Below, piece by piece: positions 25,665-37,539 of a stretch of DNA of 64,000 nt. Source of the stretch: Anthopleura xanthogrammica (taxonomy: Eukaryota > Cnidaria > Anthozoa > Actiniaria > Actiniidae); the NCBI GenBank assembly GCA_964019055.1, contig OZ025215.1, positions 7,601,284-7,665,283 of the forward strand, written 5' to 3'. A model generated the notes under the pieces. That model did no database searches and was not told the DNA's origin. It was given only the letters and a program-made list of their open reading frames with translations. The position numbers were made by a program, and so were the translations under genes. The first letter of the stretch is position 1; every line of letters starts with the position of its first letter.

Positions 25665-28600
25665 CTATTTTTCCATATGAGGACCAGAAATATTAGACTG
25701 AACACCTCTGACAAATGTTAAAAACTGAGGTAATTTTTGGACGATCCTTTCTGGTTCCCATTTTCCACTTGTCAGAAGCCTGTCCCACTCGTCACAGTGA
25801 AGGTGAATGTCAGTCTAAAAAGAATTAATAAATTGAAAGTCAGACGATAGCACTGAAGGAATGAATATATTCAATGAAAGAAAGAATGAATGAGTCAATG
25901 ATATCCTATCAATCACATGATTGATTGACTGCAGTCAGACTAATTCTGATTGGTTGATCGTCTTTATTTTAGTAGTGACTTCATACCCGAAGCCAGAAAA
26001 GAGCCCTTTTGAAAATAAAGTTCAGGACCTCCAGACAAATTTCATGGAAATGTAACTTTAGACGTATTTTAAAACAGCATCAACATTAAGGTTAGTACTT
26101 TGCTTATTTGAAGTTAAAATGGCTAGTACAACTTCTTTCCTAAATAATATTATTGTACTAGTAAATTAGACTTAATCCAGAGGTTTTTTGAGGTCAAACA
26201 TTGACCTGACTTGACGAACTTCTCGTCCTCTTCTTCGTCTTCCTACCTTTGTACATTCTTTTTGGCCACTTCGAGTGACATCCATAATGTCTTCTTCTGA
26301 TATTGTGATAGAGAATCCAGGCTCTCCTTTAACTTTGTAGGGGTAGCTTCTTCGGTGACATTTTCGCCAGTAGTAGAGACAGTAGTCGCCAGGATTGCCT
26401 GGCATTTCTGAGTCTTCTGGCATGTGCACTTCCTTGTTATCGAATGATATTTTGTCCAGGTATTTTGTAACGTTTTTTTCAAACTCTTCAGCTTTGCCTT
26501 GTTGATCATCAATTGGTGAGACTAAAAAAAAAGGTCAAAAATGAATAGTTGCTATTGTAACTTTTTCAGAACCTATAGTGCTGCTTTCTCTTTAGGAAAA
26601 AATACTGGGAAAAAGAGGGAAGTGGATGGGGAGGGAGGTTTTTACATAATAGTACAGTGTAGTTTAAAAGGTAAATGGGCCAAGTTACACAGTGTGCATC
26701 CTAACACCTCCCCCTCCCCCCACAGGCCTCAAAGGTGTACATTTTGGTACTCAAGGTGCAACATTTAGACTGCAGTTTAACACTAATAGTTTGGCATTTC
26801 TTGGGAGGGGTTTGATGATTTTTTTCTGTTTGATCCTCCACCGGCAATGCTTAACAGCCACATTTTAATAATAATAATTAATAAATAATAATAATATCTG
26901 GTTTATTAGTTCCTCTTGCAGTATGAACTGAATTACAGGAAGTTGTGCAATACACAAATTATTATAATCATAATATTGGAAATTACTTAATTAAATATTA
27001 AATATTATTATTATGGGAAAATATTATGATGTGGGTAAAGAATTACTGATATTTCAGTGCAGTGCTATTTTTGGCTGGATTTGGTCCACTATGGCATTGG
27101 TTGCTCCCCCACACACACACACAAAGTCCTGGATACCGGCCTGTATTATATAAAGGTATCTGTATTGATTATCCCTGTAACATGGTAGATAATTATAAAG
27201 AAACCTGTGCGTATAGCCAAACGGCAATCCATTCCTTCTGATAATATCATGATATTCACTCTAGCTCTGGTTTGGAACTGGTCACAGAGCATATACTTTG
27301 GTGCTGGAGATGCCTCTGATACTTGCTGTGGATCATGCTCTCTTATGTCTATATCTCGGTGAGAAAAGGTTGAATCTATATTACCTTGCAGATCCATGAA
27401 GATCTGAAAAATGAAAGATAGTAAGAACACTTAAAGGAAAATGCATAATCCTTATTATAGAGGTTTGGAACATGATCAGCCTATACTCTTTTGTTTTTGT
27501 CGTTTGGTCAAAAGAACAGACTTTTACAGCCTCTTTCATTTTTCCTTTTCATTTGCATTTCTTTTCACAGCCTCTTTTCTTTTGCTTATCCCTCCTCACT
27601 TCTCCTCCCCCTTCTTGTCCTCCTCCCTTCTCCTCTTCTTCTATCTCCTCCTCTTCCTTCCATCACCTATGGTATGACACATGAAGGATGGCAAGAATGT
27701 GACCTGTTAGTGCATAAAGCCTAATGTGGAGGGAACTTACTTTAGCCCGAATGCTGGTGCAATACGGAGTGTAAAACTGAAAATCATGTCTAATGTGAGG
27801 ATCAACTGTACAAGATCCTTTATTATATTTTTGCAACATTTTTTCCAATTTTTGAAATTCTAAGTCTTCAATGGCAGGATGAAAGCGAAGTTTCCAGGAT
27901 TCCTTCTTGTTCTTTTTAAATTCTTTCTTGAGGTCACTCAACTTGTATTCACTTTTCTGGTCATCTAAAAGAATTAAGAAACGTTTTCAAAAGCTGCAAG
28001 TTTGCCACAGTTTTGAAAAATTTGGCATGCTTCAAAATGGCAGTGTTTTCAAACCATCTTGATTACATCACAGACCTTTCTTTACAATATAATCCTTTGA
28101 GTGTGATTATTAGCAGATTCTAGGCCATTCTGGGGTAAATACTTTTTTAATGTATAATTGTTTTGCTAAAACATAAAAGCATAATTATTTTTTATCATTT
28201 TTATTATACCTTCATCAACGTTGCCAATGTACAAGTGTCCAAAATGACAGAACAATTCAGCTTTCACTTCTTGGCCTTTATTTTCTTCCTGTACTTCCTT
28301 CAGCACCTCGCAAAGAAATTCTTGCAGTTCCTCTGTATTCAAGTCTTTGGTATCATGCAGTGCCTGTACATTCTAAAATTATTAATTTCATTAAAGCTTT
28401 TCCTTCATGGTGGCACTTTTTCCTTATGATCAGTAAATTCTTATTAAAAAAACTATAATTGCTTTTATTAGTCTAATAAAAGCAAGGGACATCATGAACA
28501 GGACTAAGGAGATGACCCTTGAAAGTGAGGGGCCGTAAACTTAATAACCAGCTGAGTTGATCGACTTCCCCAAAAGGAATTATGGGTCACTATTTTTGAT

Positions 28601-31600
28601 TAGCATTTCAGTTGGAACATTTTCCGAGTATACATGGTAGATTTTTCTAACTGTTGATTGAAAATATTTCCGCCAGGAGTTCAACTAGCATTTACAATTA
28701 GTTTAAAGAAGGAAGAACTCGTAAATTCAAAAATTCTTTTTGCAGAGTAATGGGAAATGCTAATCAAAATAGGATGTTGAATCCTCAATTATTCTGATTG
28801 GTTGACCTTGAGTTTGTTCTGAAGGTCAACTCAGCTGGAATATTTATGCACACACCCCCTGAGATATCAAGTCCATGGTGACAAGACAAGCAGATTCCTA
28901 ATAAACTAAAACATCTATCTTGTTGCAAAAAAAAAATTAATTTCAAGCAATAAATATGAAACAACTGTCATATATGAGGAAAGTCTAAAAAATTGTCAAC
29001 AAGGTTTACCGCTATTCTAAAACATTTTGCAATAGTCAAATGAGATCCATACCTCCTCTTCATCTATTCTGTACACTTTGATCATGAAGTGCTTTTCTCC
29101 ATTCCAGGAAGGGTTGGGACAATCAGATTCTTGTAATTCATAGTTTGCACATTCATTAGCATGAAGAAAATTAAACTGCCTTGGAAGTGGATTTTTATTG
29201 TTTACATCAGCCTGCCAAACAAACGTTTCTAATGAATAGCATTCATTGTTAAATATTGAGTAAACCAAACGGACAAAACAATATTAGTGCATGTTATTTG
29301 TGCATGTATAATTAGACCATGATCATTCCCACCTTCATTATCATCATTACCATCATCATCATCAACACCATAATCATCGTTTTCATCACCATCATCTTCA
29401 TCTTCATCATCACCATCTTTATCAGCATCGTCACCATCAACACCACCATCATCTACATCAGCATTATCACCATCATCATCTACATCAGCATCATCACCAC
29501 CATCATCTACATTGCATCATCACCATCATCTTCACCACCATGGTCCTCATCAGCATGACATCACCATCATCATCATCACCATTATCGTCTTCATCAGCAT
29601 CATCACCACCATCGTCTTCATCAGCATCATCACCATCATCGTCACCACCATCATCTTCATCAGCATCATTACCACCACCATCATCATCACCACCATTGTC
29701 TTCATCACCACCATCATCATCTTCATCATCATCATCACCACCATCATTTTCATCATCAACTTTGAATTAATCAAAACAAAGAGAGAAAAAAAAGGTTATA
29801 TAATTCTGTAATCATGATGGGTGCTACATTTCCCACTGACATGAGATCAGTTAACGTACTATATTAAAACTCAATGAAGTTATGGTAACATCAAAACTTA
29901 CAGCTTTGCTCTTTATCTTGATAACTGCTTTCTTGCAGTTGCTGGCTTCACCACTGACATAAAGTGCATCCTCAATATCCTCAATGCAAGCTCCTGTTTC
30001 CTTCTTAAATTTTTCTATGTTAGAAAATTGATAGCCAACAATACGACCAAGTTCACAGTTTGGAGGTAAACCTACTTTTATTTTACCATCTGTGCTTGGG
30101 GTGCTCTAAGATAAGGATGGAAAGAGGCATTTAATAAATGCTGAACTACTATTATATTAATTACTGCATACCATAGCTTTAGCCTGGTGATCATTTTGGA
30201 ATTATACTGTAAAATTGCATAATTTATTTAATAATGATTGAAAGAATGAATTATTATATACCCCTTGCACGTTGGAATGTAGCTCAATTTGGAGGACAAA
30301 ACAATAGGTTCCAATTCTCAGGAGATCGAAATTCTTTTGTTTTATCCTGCAAAATGAGCTGCTGTGACATCACGTGCAAGGGGTCTATTGTATAAACTTT
30401 AGAGAGGGGTCTTCACCTTTTCCAAAACTTCTTGTATTTTCAATGCAGCTCGTTTCTTATTTATGGGTGAACCTTTTATGTGAGCAGCATTTTCTTTCAC
30501 ATGAATTTCACATGAACATTCCCTTTCGATATTTTTTATTGCACTTCCATCTTTACCCATGATCAGACCAGTTTTTTCTGGTGGCAGTGGAACCACTTTA
30601 TCATCTTTTGATTCTTCCTGTCGCTTCAATTCTTTTTCCTATAATACCAAATGAATAAGAATAGTTAGATTGGAATAAATTTAGATTCAAGGATGGTAGA
30701 GCACCCATGATAGTGAGGTGTACCTAGATTTGAAAATATCAAATACTACAATAGATTGAGTACTGTTACCTTGAACCCCAGATGTCTTAAAATTGAACCT
30801 CAGATGTCTCAGACCTTTTCTGGGGTAGTGAACATGGTGCATTGTGGTCTATTCACAAGCTTTGGTACAAACATGTTTTGTTCACCATGCCTTATATATA
30901 TGGCATGTTCTGTTATCATGAACCCCAGATGTGTCAAATTTCCCATGGATAGTGAACTAGTACAAACATCTTTTGTTCTGACACCATGTCTTATATGGTG
31001 TTTTTGTATTGAAGCTACACCACAATGCATCTTGTTTATTGAACTCAGAAAAGGTCTATTATTTTGAACTAATAAGCTCATGTCCTGTGGACTTGCATCA
31101 CTATACAATTCAGGGGTGGATCCAGGATTTTGTCCAGGGAGGGGTGCAGGGCACAAAGTCAGCTTAGGGGGGGGGGGGGGGTGCAACCCTCAGAATCAAA
31201 GAAAGAAAACATTGGGTATCTTTAAAATAGGGGGGAAAGTTGCTCTGAGGGGGGTGCGTAACCTCTGCACCCCTCCCCTGGATCCACCTCTGCAATTTTA
31301 CCCTAAATATCTTGAACCCCCATTATTTCGAAAAACCTTTTCCCTGTTCCCCAGGAGGTTTGAGATCATCTTAATTATCTACATTGAAATAACTGGAAAT
31401 TCAGGATATTAAATGTATAGATAATCCTCGACTGAAGAATAGGAAGCTAGGTATAAAAGATTAATCCATCAATAGATTAGCCCACTTCTGAGATATGCTT
31501 CACTTGTCACACCCAAAAGTTTCAGCACGAGACTCCATGCTAAATTAAATGTATTCTTTTCTCCTCAAATTGAAAGGTTTGTGCATGATAAGCCAAGCAC

Positions 31601-33581
31601 AGCTTGGAAGTGACTGGGCTATTTAGTAATTATACTTACTATGATGTCGTTCAATAACTTTTTAACTATTTCCACTTGTTCTTTAGTCCCAATAATATGT
31701 ACTTCATTTTTCTTTTGCCTGATATCATAAGGCTTGATTTTAGCTTTCTTTTCCATGTGTCTTAGATTTTCCCCTTTTGGACCTATTATCTTCTTGATGA
31801 TACCTTTGTTTTTAGGTTCAGGGAGATGAAAGGTTTCTTTTATCTTTTCTGTCATGGCTCTCTTGTTATAGTATCTGCAGAGAAATAATTAAACTTCATG
31901 TTTAAAATAATCCTTGTTTGTTTATTTGCTCGCATATTTTTTTCAGGTTGAGACCATGTAAAGAATATGGTTGCGATATCAGCCCAGATCACAATAGGCC
32001 ATATTGCAGCAACTATCTGTGAACTACTGTAAGTACTAGTCCATTGACTGCTCATTTGGTGGACTAATCAGTCAATCTCCATCATTTTAGATAAAAGCAT
32101 TTGACACTTATTGACTGGAAGCAAGGGAAACAGTGTGTTTTGTGGTCCTGAGACAAAAATGTTTCTTGAGGCATAGCTGAGTATTGTTATTCTTCAGGGA
32201 TTATAAAATGTATTGTTATATACGAAGTGTCAAAGTCCATTTTTCTCGTACTCTGATTGGGCGAGAGGGTATCACGTCAATGTCAATAAGTTTCAATGTT
32301 TCCCCGGCAATGGCTCTCAGTGGGCAATAATATGTTATCTATTGGGAAATAACGAAAGCGGAAGTGATTTCAGTGGAAACATAAGAGTTTTTGTAAGTTT
32401 TTAAAGTAAAATGTTTAAAAAATCGATTTTTTTTGTTGTTTTTTGACACTAGTCTTGGCATATAACAAATCACTTATTGGTGGGAAACAGTGAAATTTTA
32501 TGAACATCAATTTGCACCCTCTTAGCCAATGAAAAGAGAGAGAAAATGGACTTTGACTTTTGGTATATAATAAAAATATATGATTTACCTGGTGGTGGTA
32601 CTCCAATTTAACAAAGCGCAGGGATGATCGTTGTATCTTTTGGGGCTTAAAATGCACTCCCTCGCGCTCTTTTAGGGGTGAAAAAGTAAAAGTTGTTGAT
32701 TTTTAGCACATACAATATCTTTTAGGGGTAGCCCCAAATATTAAGCTGGATATCAGTTATAACTATATTATCCTTGTCTTGTGTTTCAAAATGGCATCTT
32801 TTGACCACGCCCAAACTCTCTATTTTAGGGAGTGGATTAATTTTTTGATCCTGCCATTCTTATATGGGAGTACCCCTCCCCCAGGGGATTGAACATACGA
32901 TTTTAAACTGATGGCTTTGCAACATGCAAAACAAACTTTACCAAACGTTTTTTTTTTAAATAGCCGCATATATGAGTAGCTTGCGTGCAGACGTACAGTA
33001 TAAATTCATTTCCTGTGCGATAATTTTATTTACTTTCAAAAAATGTATTTTGAAAAATAGCTCAAAAAAATTTCGGTATCCAGTATTTGATTTTGAGAAG
33101 AAGAAGAAACTAAAAAATTAATTCTATTTATTCATTACATCGATGTTGACCGTTGTTTTTGATCACGTAATGCTAAAACAATTAAGGGGGAATCCCCTAT
33201 CACAACAGCTCGATCATTTTGCAGCTTCTCATTAAATATGCATAGACTTATATAAAATCTAAAGATAGGCAAATAAATACGTATAAGACAAGGAAAATTG
33301 TGTCTTACAAGTAAATGTGAAGTCTTTTTCGACGACCTAGGTCTTAACTGCATCAAAACAACAACAAATCGTAGACTCTTAGCTCTGGGGCAGGCATATT
33401 TTGAAGCGAAGCCAAGCAAGAATGAGAGCTATTTTGCGTTTGCAAAGTCTATTCTACTAATGTTTTAGCCTATTTCTAACAAGTTAAGCAACCCCTAAAG
33501 ACCTTTAAGCTCCAACGTTTTCATTACGTACCTACTAGTGCCTGAACGTTGAATTTTTGATTTGGATCCTACAGCAACCAT
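25665..33581 (-). CDS. Triple-KH protein, tandem paralogue C (complete model)
   Basis: Exons 5' to 3': 33581-33532, 31874-31640 (KH1), 30638-30417 (KH2), 30105-29902 (KH3), 29211-29053, 28363-28210, 27964-27741, 27403-27205, 26521-26247, 25814-25665 with TAG. All junctions are GT-AG and phase-consistent, giving 623 residues. Exon 1 encodes MVAVGSKSKIQRSGTS and joins the KH1 exon as R-YYNKRAM, leaving the frame open. KH loops are IIGPKGENL, IMGKDGSAI and IVGYQFSNI; the third has a degenerate GxxG. The exon plan is the same as gene A, with clear but diverged similarity throughout, so A and C arose by an older tandem duplication. The C-terminal region (CHFGHLYIGN, HIRHDFQFYTPYCTSIRAK, CLYYWRKCHRRSYPY) is unrecognised. 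An RNA-binding role is inferred from the KH domains only. No signal peptide or membrane segment is seen, so it is probably cytosolic or nuclear. Confidence 0.88.
28545..28842. mobile_element. Palindromic MITE, duplicate copy
   Basis: Copy of the 19846-20143 element at the constant 8,699-bp offset, in the same intron of gene C. Confidence 0.7.
29327..29761. repeat. Interrupted CAT/CAC microsatellite, duplicate copy
   Basis: Identical in length and interruptions to the one at 20628-21062. Because microsatellites mutate fast, this identity is the best in-window clue that the duplication is extremely young or artefactual. Confidence 0.9.
30260..30384. mobile_element. ACCCCTTGCACG-family MITE containing the duplication breakpoint
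   Basis: Terminal inverted repeats ACCCCTTGCACG and CGTGCAAGGGGT enclose AT-rich sequence with AGCTCAATTTGGAGGACAAA. Relatives are at 48255-48388, 52152-52284 and 41397-41741. The 8.7-kb duplication ends inside it at 30299. Confidence 0.8.
30770..31075. repeat. Diverged direct repeats with GAACCCCAGATGT
   Basis: Related blocks beginning ACCCCAGATGTCTTA and ACCCCAGATGTGTCA, with ACAAACAT and TTTTGTTC modules, recur about every 130-150 bp. Located in the gene C intron between KH1 and KH2. Non-coding. Confidence 0.5.
31110..31296. mobile_element. Palindromic element with GGTGGATCCAGG arms
   Basis: AGGGGTGGATCCAGGATT near 31112 is inverted at about 31268-31291 (CCCCTGGATCCACCTCT), around a 16-G run. 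It lies in the gene C intron between KH1 and KH2. Confidence 0.65.
32205..32580. mobile_element. Palindromic MITE with about 100-bp diverged arms
   Basis: GTCAAAGTCCATTTTTCTCG at about 32228 is inverted near 32540-32562 (GAAAATGGACTTTGACTTTT). The similarity continues inwards through the GTTTCCC region. It lies in intron 1 of gene C. Confidence 0.7.
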
Positions 33582-34379
33582 AGGTCGTCGACGAGTCATG
33601 GCGAAGGAGCTGGCGAAGTGGCGAAGGAAGTATTATGAACCACAGGAATCCCAACCCGCTTTTATGGTTACGAGAATGGAAATGACGAATGCAAGTGATT
33701 TGAAGTGGTGTTTGTTGTTTATGGTACGGAAATGCAATGGAGGATCTATTCTAGTTGCCCGAGGAGGTATGTAATTATTTTATCATCATAACCTTTTTTT
33801 AAATTTGTCATTTTGCAACTTTTTAACAAGATTATGATGTCACATTGATTTAATTTTGATTCGTTAAAGAACCCCTCACCCAACTCCCAGAAAAATATGA
33901 ATTCTTGAAATAGGACATGAGCTAATAACCCTGTCAAAGCTATACTATATTAGAAATAAATCTGCTAAAAACTAAAAATAAGAATTTTTACAGTAATTAA
34001 AGAAATGAAAACAAATATAAGAAATATTGTTAAAACAATATGGTTTGGAAGCAGGCTGTGCTGGGAAGGTGTCTCTTATCTGTGTTGTTAGGCGGGCTAC
34101 TTTTCTGATAATTCATTGTGCCAAATATAATGTTTTCCCATTTTAGGCCAAATTTCACTTCTTTCTTATTTATCATGTAACCTGAAACATGCTGTTAGGT
34201 ATTACAACAGGCCTGGTATCGTGGAGCATAGTTTTGAGTGGGGGTGGGCTAATCTGGGGGGGTTGGGGAAAGGAGGAAATTGAGGCTCTTGGAAATGCGA
34301 TTGCCAGTTCCCCAGTTTTGTAGGGCAGAATACTTTTCTGATAATAGCCCACTTTCGATATTCTGGCTGAGCCATCACG

Positions 34380-34640
34380 CACGATGCAATTCAAAACGAG
34401 GCTCCGGGAAAATAAGAGATATATTAGGATTAATCCATTGTTTCCCCAAAGCCTCGTCTTGAATTACTTTGTATGTTATCACTCAACTAGAATATCGAAA
34501 GTGGGCTATTTCTTGGGTCAAGGAATATAAGAGAATATATTAGGATTACTCCATTGTTTCCCCAAAGCCTCGTCTTGAATTACTTTGTGTGTTATCACTC
34601 AACTAGACTATCAAAAGTGGGCTAATCCTTGGGTCAAATG
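34380..34640. repeat. Direct repeat of about 123 bp plus an inverted flank
   Basis: ATATATTAGGATTAATCCAT...CAACTAGAATATCGAAAG at 34418-34503 recurs at 34538-34620 with few changes. Reverse-complement pieces (AGCCCACTTTCGATATTC, CAATTCAAAACGAGGCT) lie just left of it at 34345-34402. Confidence 0.75.
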
Positions 34641-35716
34641 TTTTTCCATTTTAGACCAAATTTGACTTCCCTTGTTATTTCTTTTGAACTGAAACATCAA
34701 TCGTGTTAGGCATTACGAAAACAATGCCTAAACTAGCTTGTTCGGTAGAAGAAGCCGGCCTAAACTTTCCCTCGCTCGCTTCTTTCTTCGATCAGACAGT
34801 TGCTATAGAAACGAGCGAAAAAAAATTTATTATCAATATTTAATTTTCGCAAAGACCTACTGGCACTAGCCAATCAGATGCAAATAATTTATTAGGATAT
34901 TAAGTTATTTTGATAATATACACCTAATTGCAACTGAGAATGTTGTCATATATGAAAATAACAAATAGGGATTTATATTTAGAAATATTTTTTTATTCTA
35001 AAGCCCACTAGATTGACGAGAATAACTGATTTAGTATATACTAACAATATTACCTCAAAAATATCAGTGTACACCTTCAAAACAGTGAAATCATTACACC
35101 TGTTTTGCAAAAATAGATAATGCCTATTTTTCATTCTTATAAAAGTTCTTGCAACTAGGTGTATTCTGTAAATTAGAGTTTCGAAAACAGAAAAAAGTGG
35201 CTGAAAATATATTTTCTTAAATAAATATAATATTACAATACTATATTTGTGGGAGTAAGAGACTTGGGGCACCGACACCCTCAAAACGGGTTTGATTAAT
35301 GCGCGTGTTCGTTATCTACTTCATTTTTAATTAGCGTTTCGAAAAAGAAAAAAAACACATCTATTTTGAATACCAAATATGTGAGAATAGCATACCAAGG
35401 GTATAGTCTCCTTAGCAGCCGCACGGACATGAGAAGGATCTAGGCTAGTAGTTTCAACCCGACTTCAGTCATTTAGCCTGCGATACCAAACGATTGATTC
35501 TTAAAAGTACTCGATTCTGATGTGTCGAGAATAGGATTTCGTTGTGTCATTTGCATCCAAACAATGAAATCATACTCGTGGGAATGATACATTGTCTGAA
35601 ATGGGCAAAAATTACGTCCAAGCTAAAGGTCTATTCATAAAAGCTCTTGAAATTACAAGTACTTTCAAAACATCACTCATAACTATCAACAGGCTACGTT
35701 CGATTTTTTTTTTAAT

Positions 35717-36197
35717 TCAGACCAAGAGAGCATAAATAAGAGAGAGAAACTTCTTAATATCGCGCGCGCCATGTGAATTCCCGGTTGGGCTATTTTTAGC
35801 ATTCGCATAAAGTCAATTTTCGCCTCACCCTACTCAAGTGCGTCAAAAATTGTGTGCTTCATCCAAACCTGGAAGTAGCGAAAACATGTAAAGATTTTTT
35901 GGGGAAAATATAAATTTCGCGTCTTTTTTAGTGTTCAACAGCTTCAGCCGGTCGTGTTTTATCAGAGAACAAAACATAGTCAATCCTGACCTTTTTGCTG
36001 TATCTAATAGATTTTGTCAAAAAATGTGAGAAAAATCAACGAAAAGTATGTTGTTTTTGAGCGCGCGCACACGTCCACTCCATCAAAAAATTAAAAACCA
36101 AACGACTTTGGATGCTAAAAATAGCCCAACCGGGAATTCTCATGGCGCGCGTGGTATTAAGAAGTTTCCCTCTTATTTATGCTCTCTTGTTCAGACT
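35717..36197. mobile_element. Long-arm palindromic MITE of about 480 bp
   Basis: The left arm begins CAGACCAAGAGAGCATAAAT and contains ATTCCCGGTTGGGCTATTTT. The right arm carries the complements AAAATAGCCCAACCGGGAAT and ATTTATGCTCTCTTGTTCAG. Arms are about 90 bp around a unique centre. Confidence 0.8.
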
Positions 36198-36564
36198 TGA
36201 TTGTGAGGCTATAGTCGTATGGTACTTCATGTATAGTACAAACACATGGATCACCAAATACTTTTATTGTTAGGAATAAAACAATGTACCATATACGATG
36301 TTCCTACCTTTCGGCAATATTAAAAAATTGGTGGAATACTAGTCAGTTCACTACTCAACATGGTTATAATCGAATCTACAGCACTATTATTATGATGCTT
36401 TGCTTTACGTAAATATACTTCCAGTACGATCTTGACTGTCTTAAAGCAGGGCCATAGCCACCGTTTGATTATCAAAATGGGTACTTAAAGTGCATATCAG
36501 TTGTGACGGTTTAGTTTGAAAATCAATTTTACATGTAGGGTATAATACGATGGCACAGTTTTAC

Positions 36565-36855
36565 AGGATATGGACTTCTCATTTCAGAGATAGAAAAATT
36601 TGAAAATGCAAATCAGATGACGTCGACCCAGGATTCATTTAAAATACGAAATTACTATCCTGTGAGGTAATGCAAGTTTTCAATTATTTAATGATTTTTA
36701 TTACCAAAATATATGTCGCAGTAGAGTTTTGGTGAGTTTACTTGAGTCACTGGTAGTAAAGCACACAAGAAAACATGACAGATACCTTAGTCGACGTCAT
36801 CTGATTTGCATTTTCAAATCTTTAAAACTTTATATCTCTTAAATGAGACCAAAAA
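36565..36855. mobile_element. Palindromic MITE with GACGTCATCTGATTTGCATT arms
   Basis: ATGCAAATCAGATGACGTCG at 36608 is inverted at about 36788-36815. The arms extend outwards to CTTCTCATTT on the left and AAATGAGACC on the right. Confidence 0.75.
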
Positions 36856-37515
36856 ATTAAATTTCTTAGTGTGGACGTGCTTATTGTGACATGAACATTG
36901 GTAACCAAAATATAATGGAATCTAAATTTCTTTTTGACAACAGGGTGTCTGCTTCTATTCACCATTAATAATACTGAATTATTAATAATTCAAAACTACA
37001 TCAGTTAAAGAACTTTTCCTCGGGCAAGTTTTAATAACTTTCTCAGTTTTATCATTAGTTTTAAAACTCATTGATGCTTGTGAAAATTTAATAAAACTCA
37101 TAACCAAAGTTCTAAGTCGGGGAGGTTGCAACTTCTTCATGAATGTAAGTGTTCTTTGCGAAAAGTTATTAAATTATGTCAAGAACTTTTCGCTATGTAA
37201 TCGAATGTTTTGAACAACCTTGTCCCACTTTCTCTTCACAGCTTGAATTGTGAACTCATGAAGCGAATAAAACCAATGAGGGCTTAGTATTTACGCCATT
37301 ACTTCAGCCAGTTCACAAAAGTGAAGAAAACTACACTGTAGCTCAGCCTTATTGTACACAAAGGCGGACGGCTTGTTTTCTAGAAAGTGTTTGTTTTGCC
37401 AAGTTGAGTATTTTAGGAGCTTGAATACGTACGAGGAAAAAGAAAATACTGTCGAGGAAAGTTTTAATCAAGTTGTGGGAAATTGAAGGATTAGAAAAAG
37501 AAGATAAGAGCCAAG

Positions 37516-37539
37516 ATGGCTGTGGTTCTTCACAAGAAG
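37516..37539 (+). CDS. FN3 gene exon 1, start codon
   Basis: ATG GCT GTG GTT CTT CAC AAG AAG followed by a GTAAAA donor; encodes MAVVLHKK. It ends in phase 0 and joins exon 2 (41221) to make a basic-hydrophobic signal peptide. The following intron is about 3.7 kb. Confidence 0.65.

Larger units (their letters stand above)
21598..30297. repeat. Tandem duplication, copy 2 (8,699-bp period)
   Basis: Second copy of the preceding unit. Its left end joins a truncated MITE (21561-21599) to the gene A intron. Its right end continues into the intact MITE and the real KH2 exon of gene C. Identity even in simple repeats points to a very recent event or a false duplication in the assembly. Confidence 0.95.
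33582..37515. other. Divergent intergenic region between gene C and the FN3 gene
   Basis: No gene is supported. It separates two genes transcribed outwards, so it should hold both promoters. The left part (to about 34.9 kb) shows paralogy with the region 5' of gene A. The right part is dominated by palindromic elements listed separately. An open plus-strand frame at about 33598-33769 ends at a good donor, but its frame is not conserved in the A and B copies. Confidence 0.6.

Noticed and set aside
33562..33774. Plus-strand frame with ATG near 33598 and a good GTATGT donor
   Set aside because: It resembles a first exon, but the matching A/B sequence (about 15003-15110) is in a different frame with a stop, and it overlaps the 5' side of the phase-supported gene C start.
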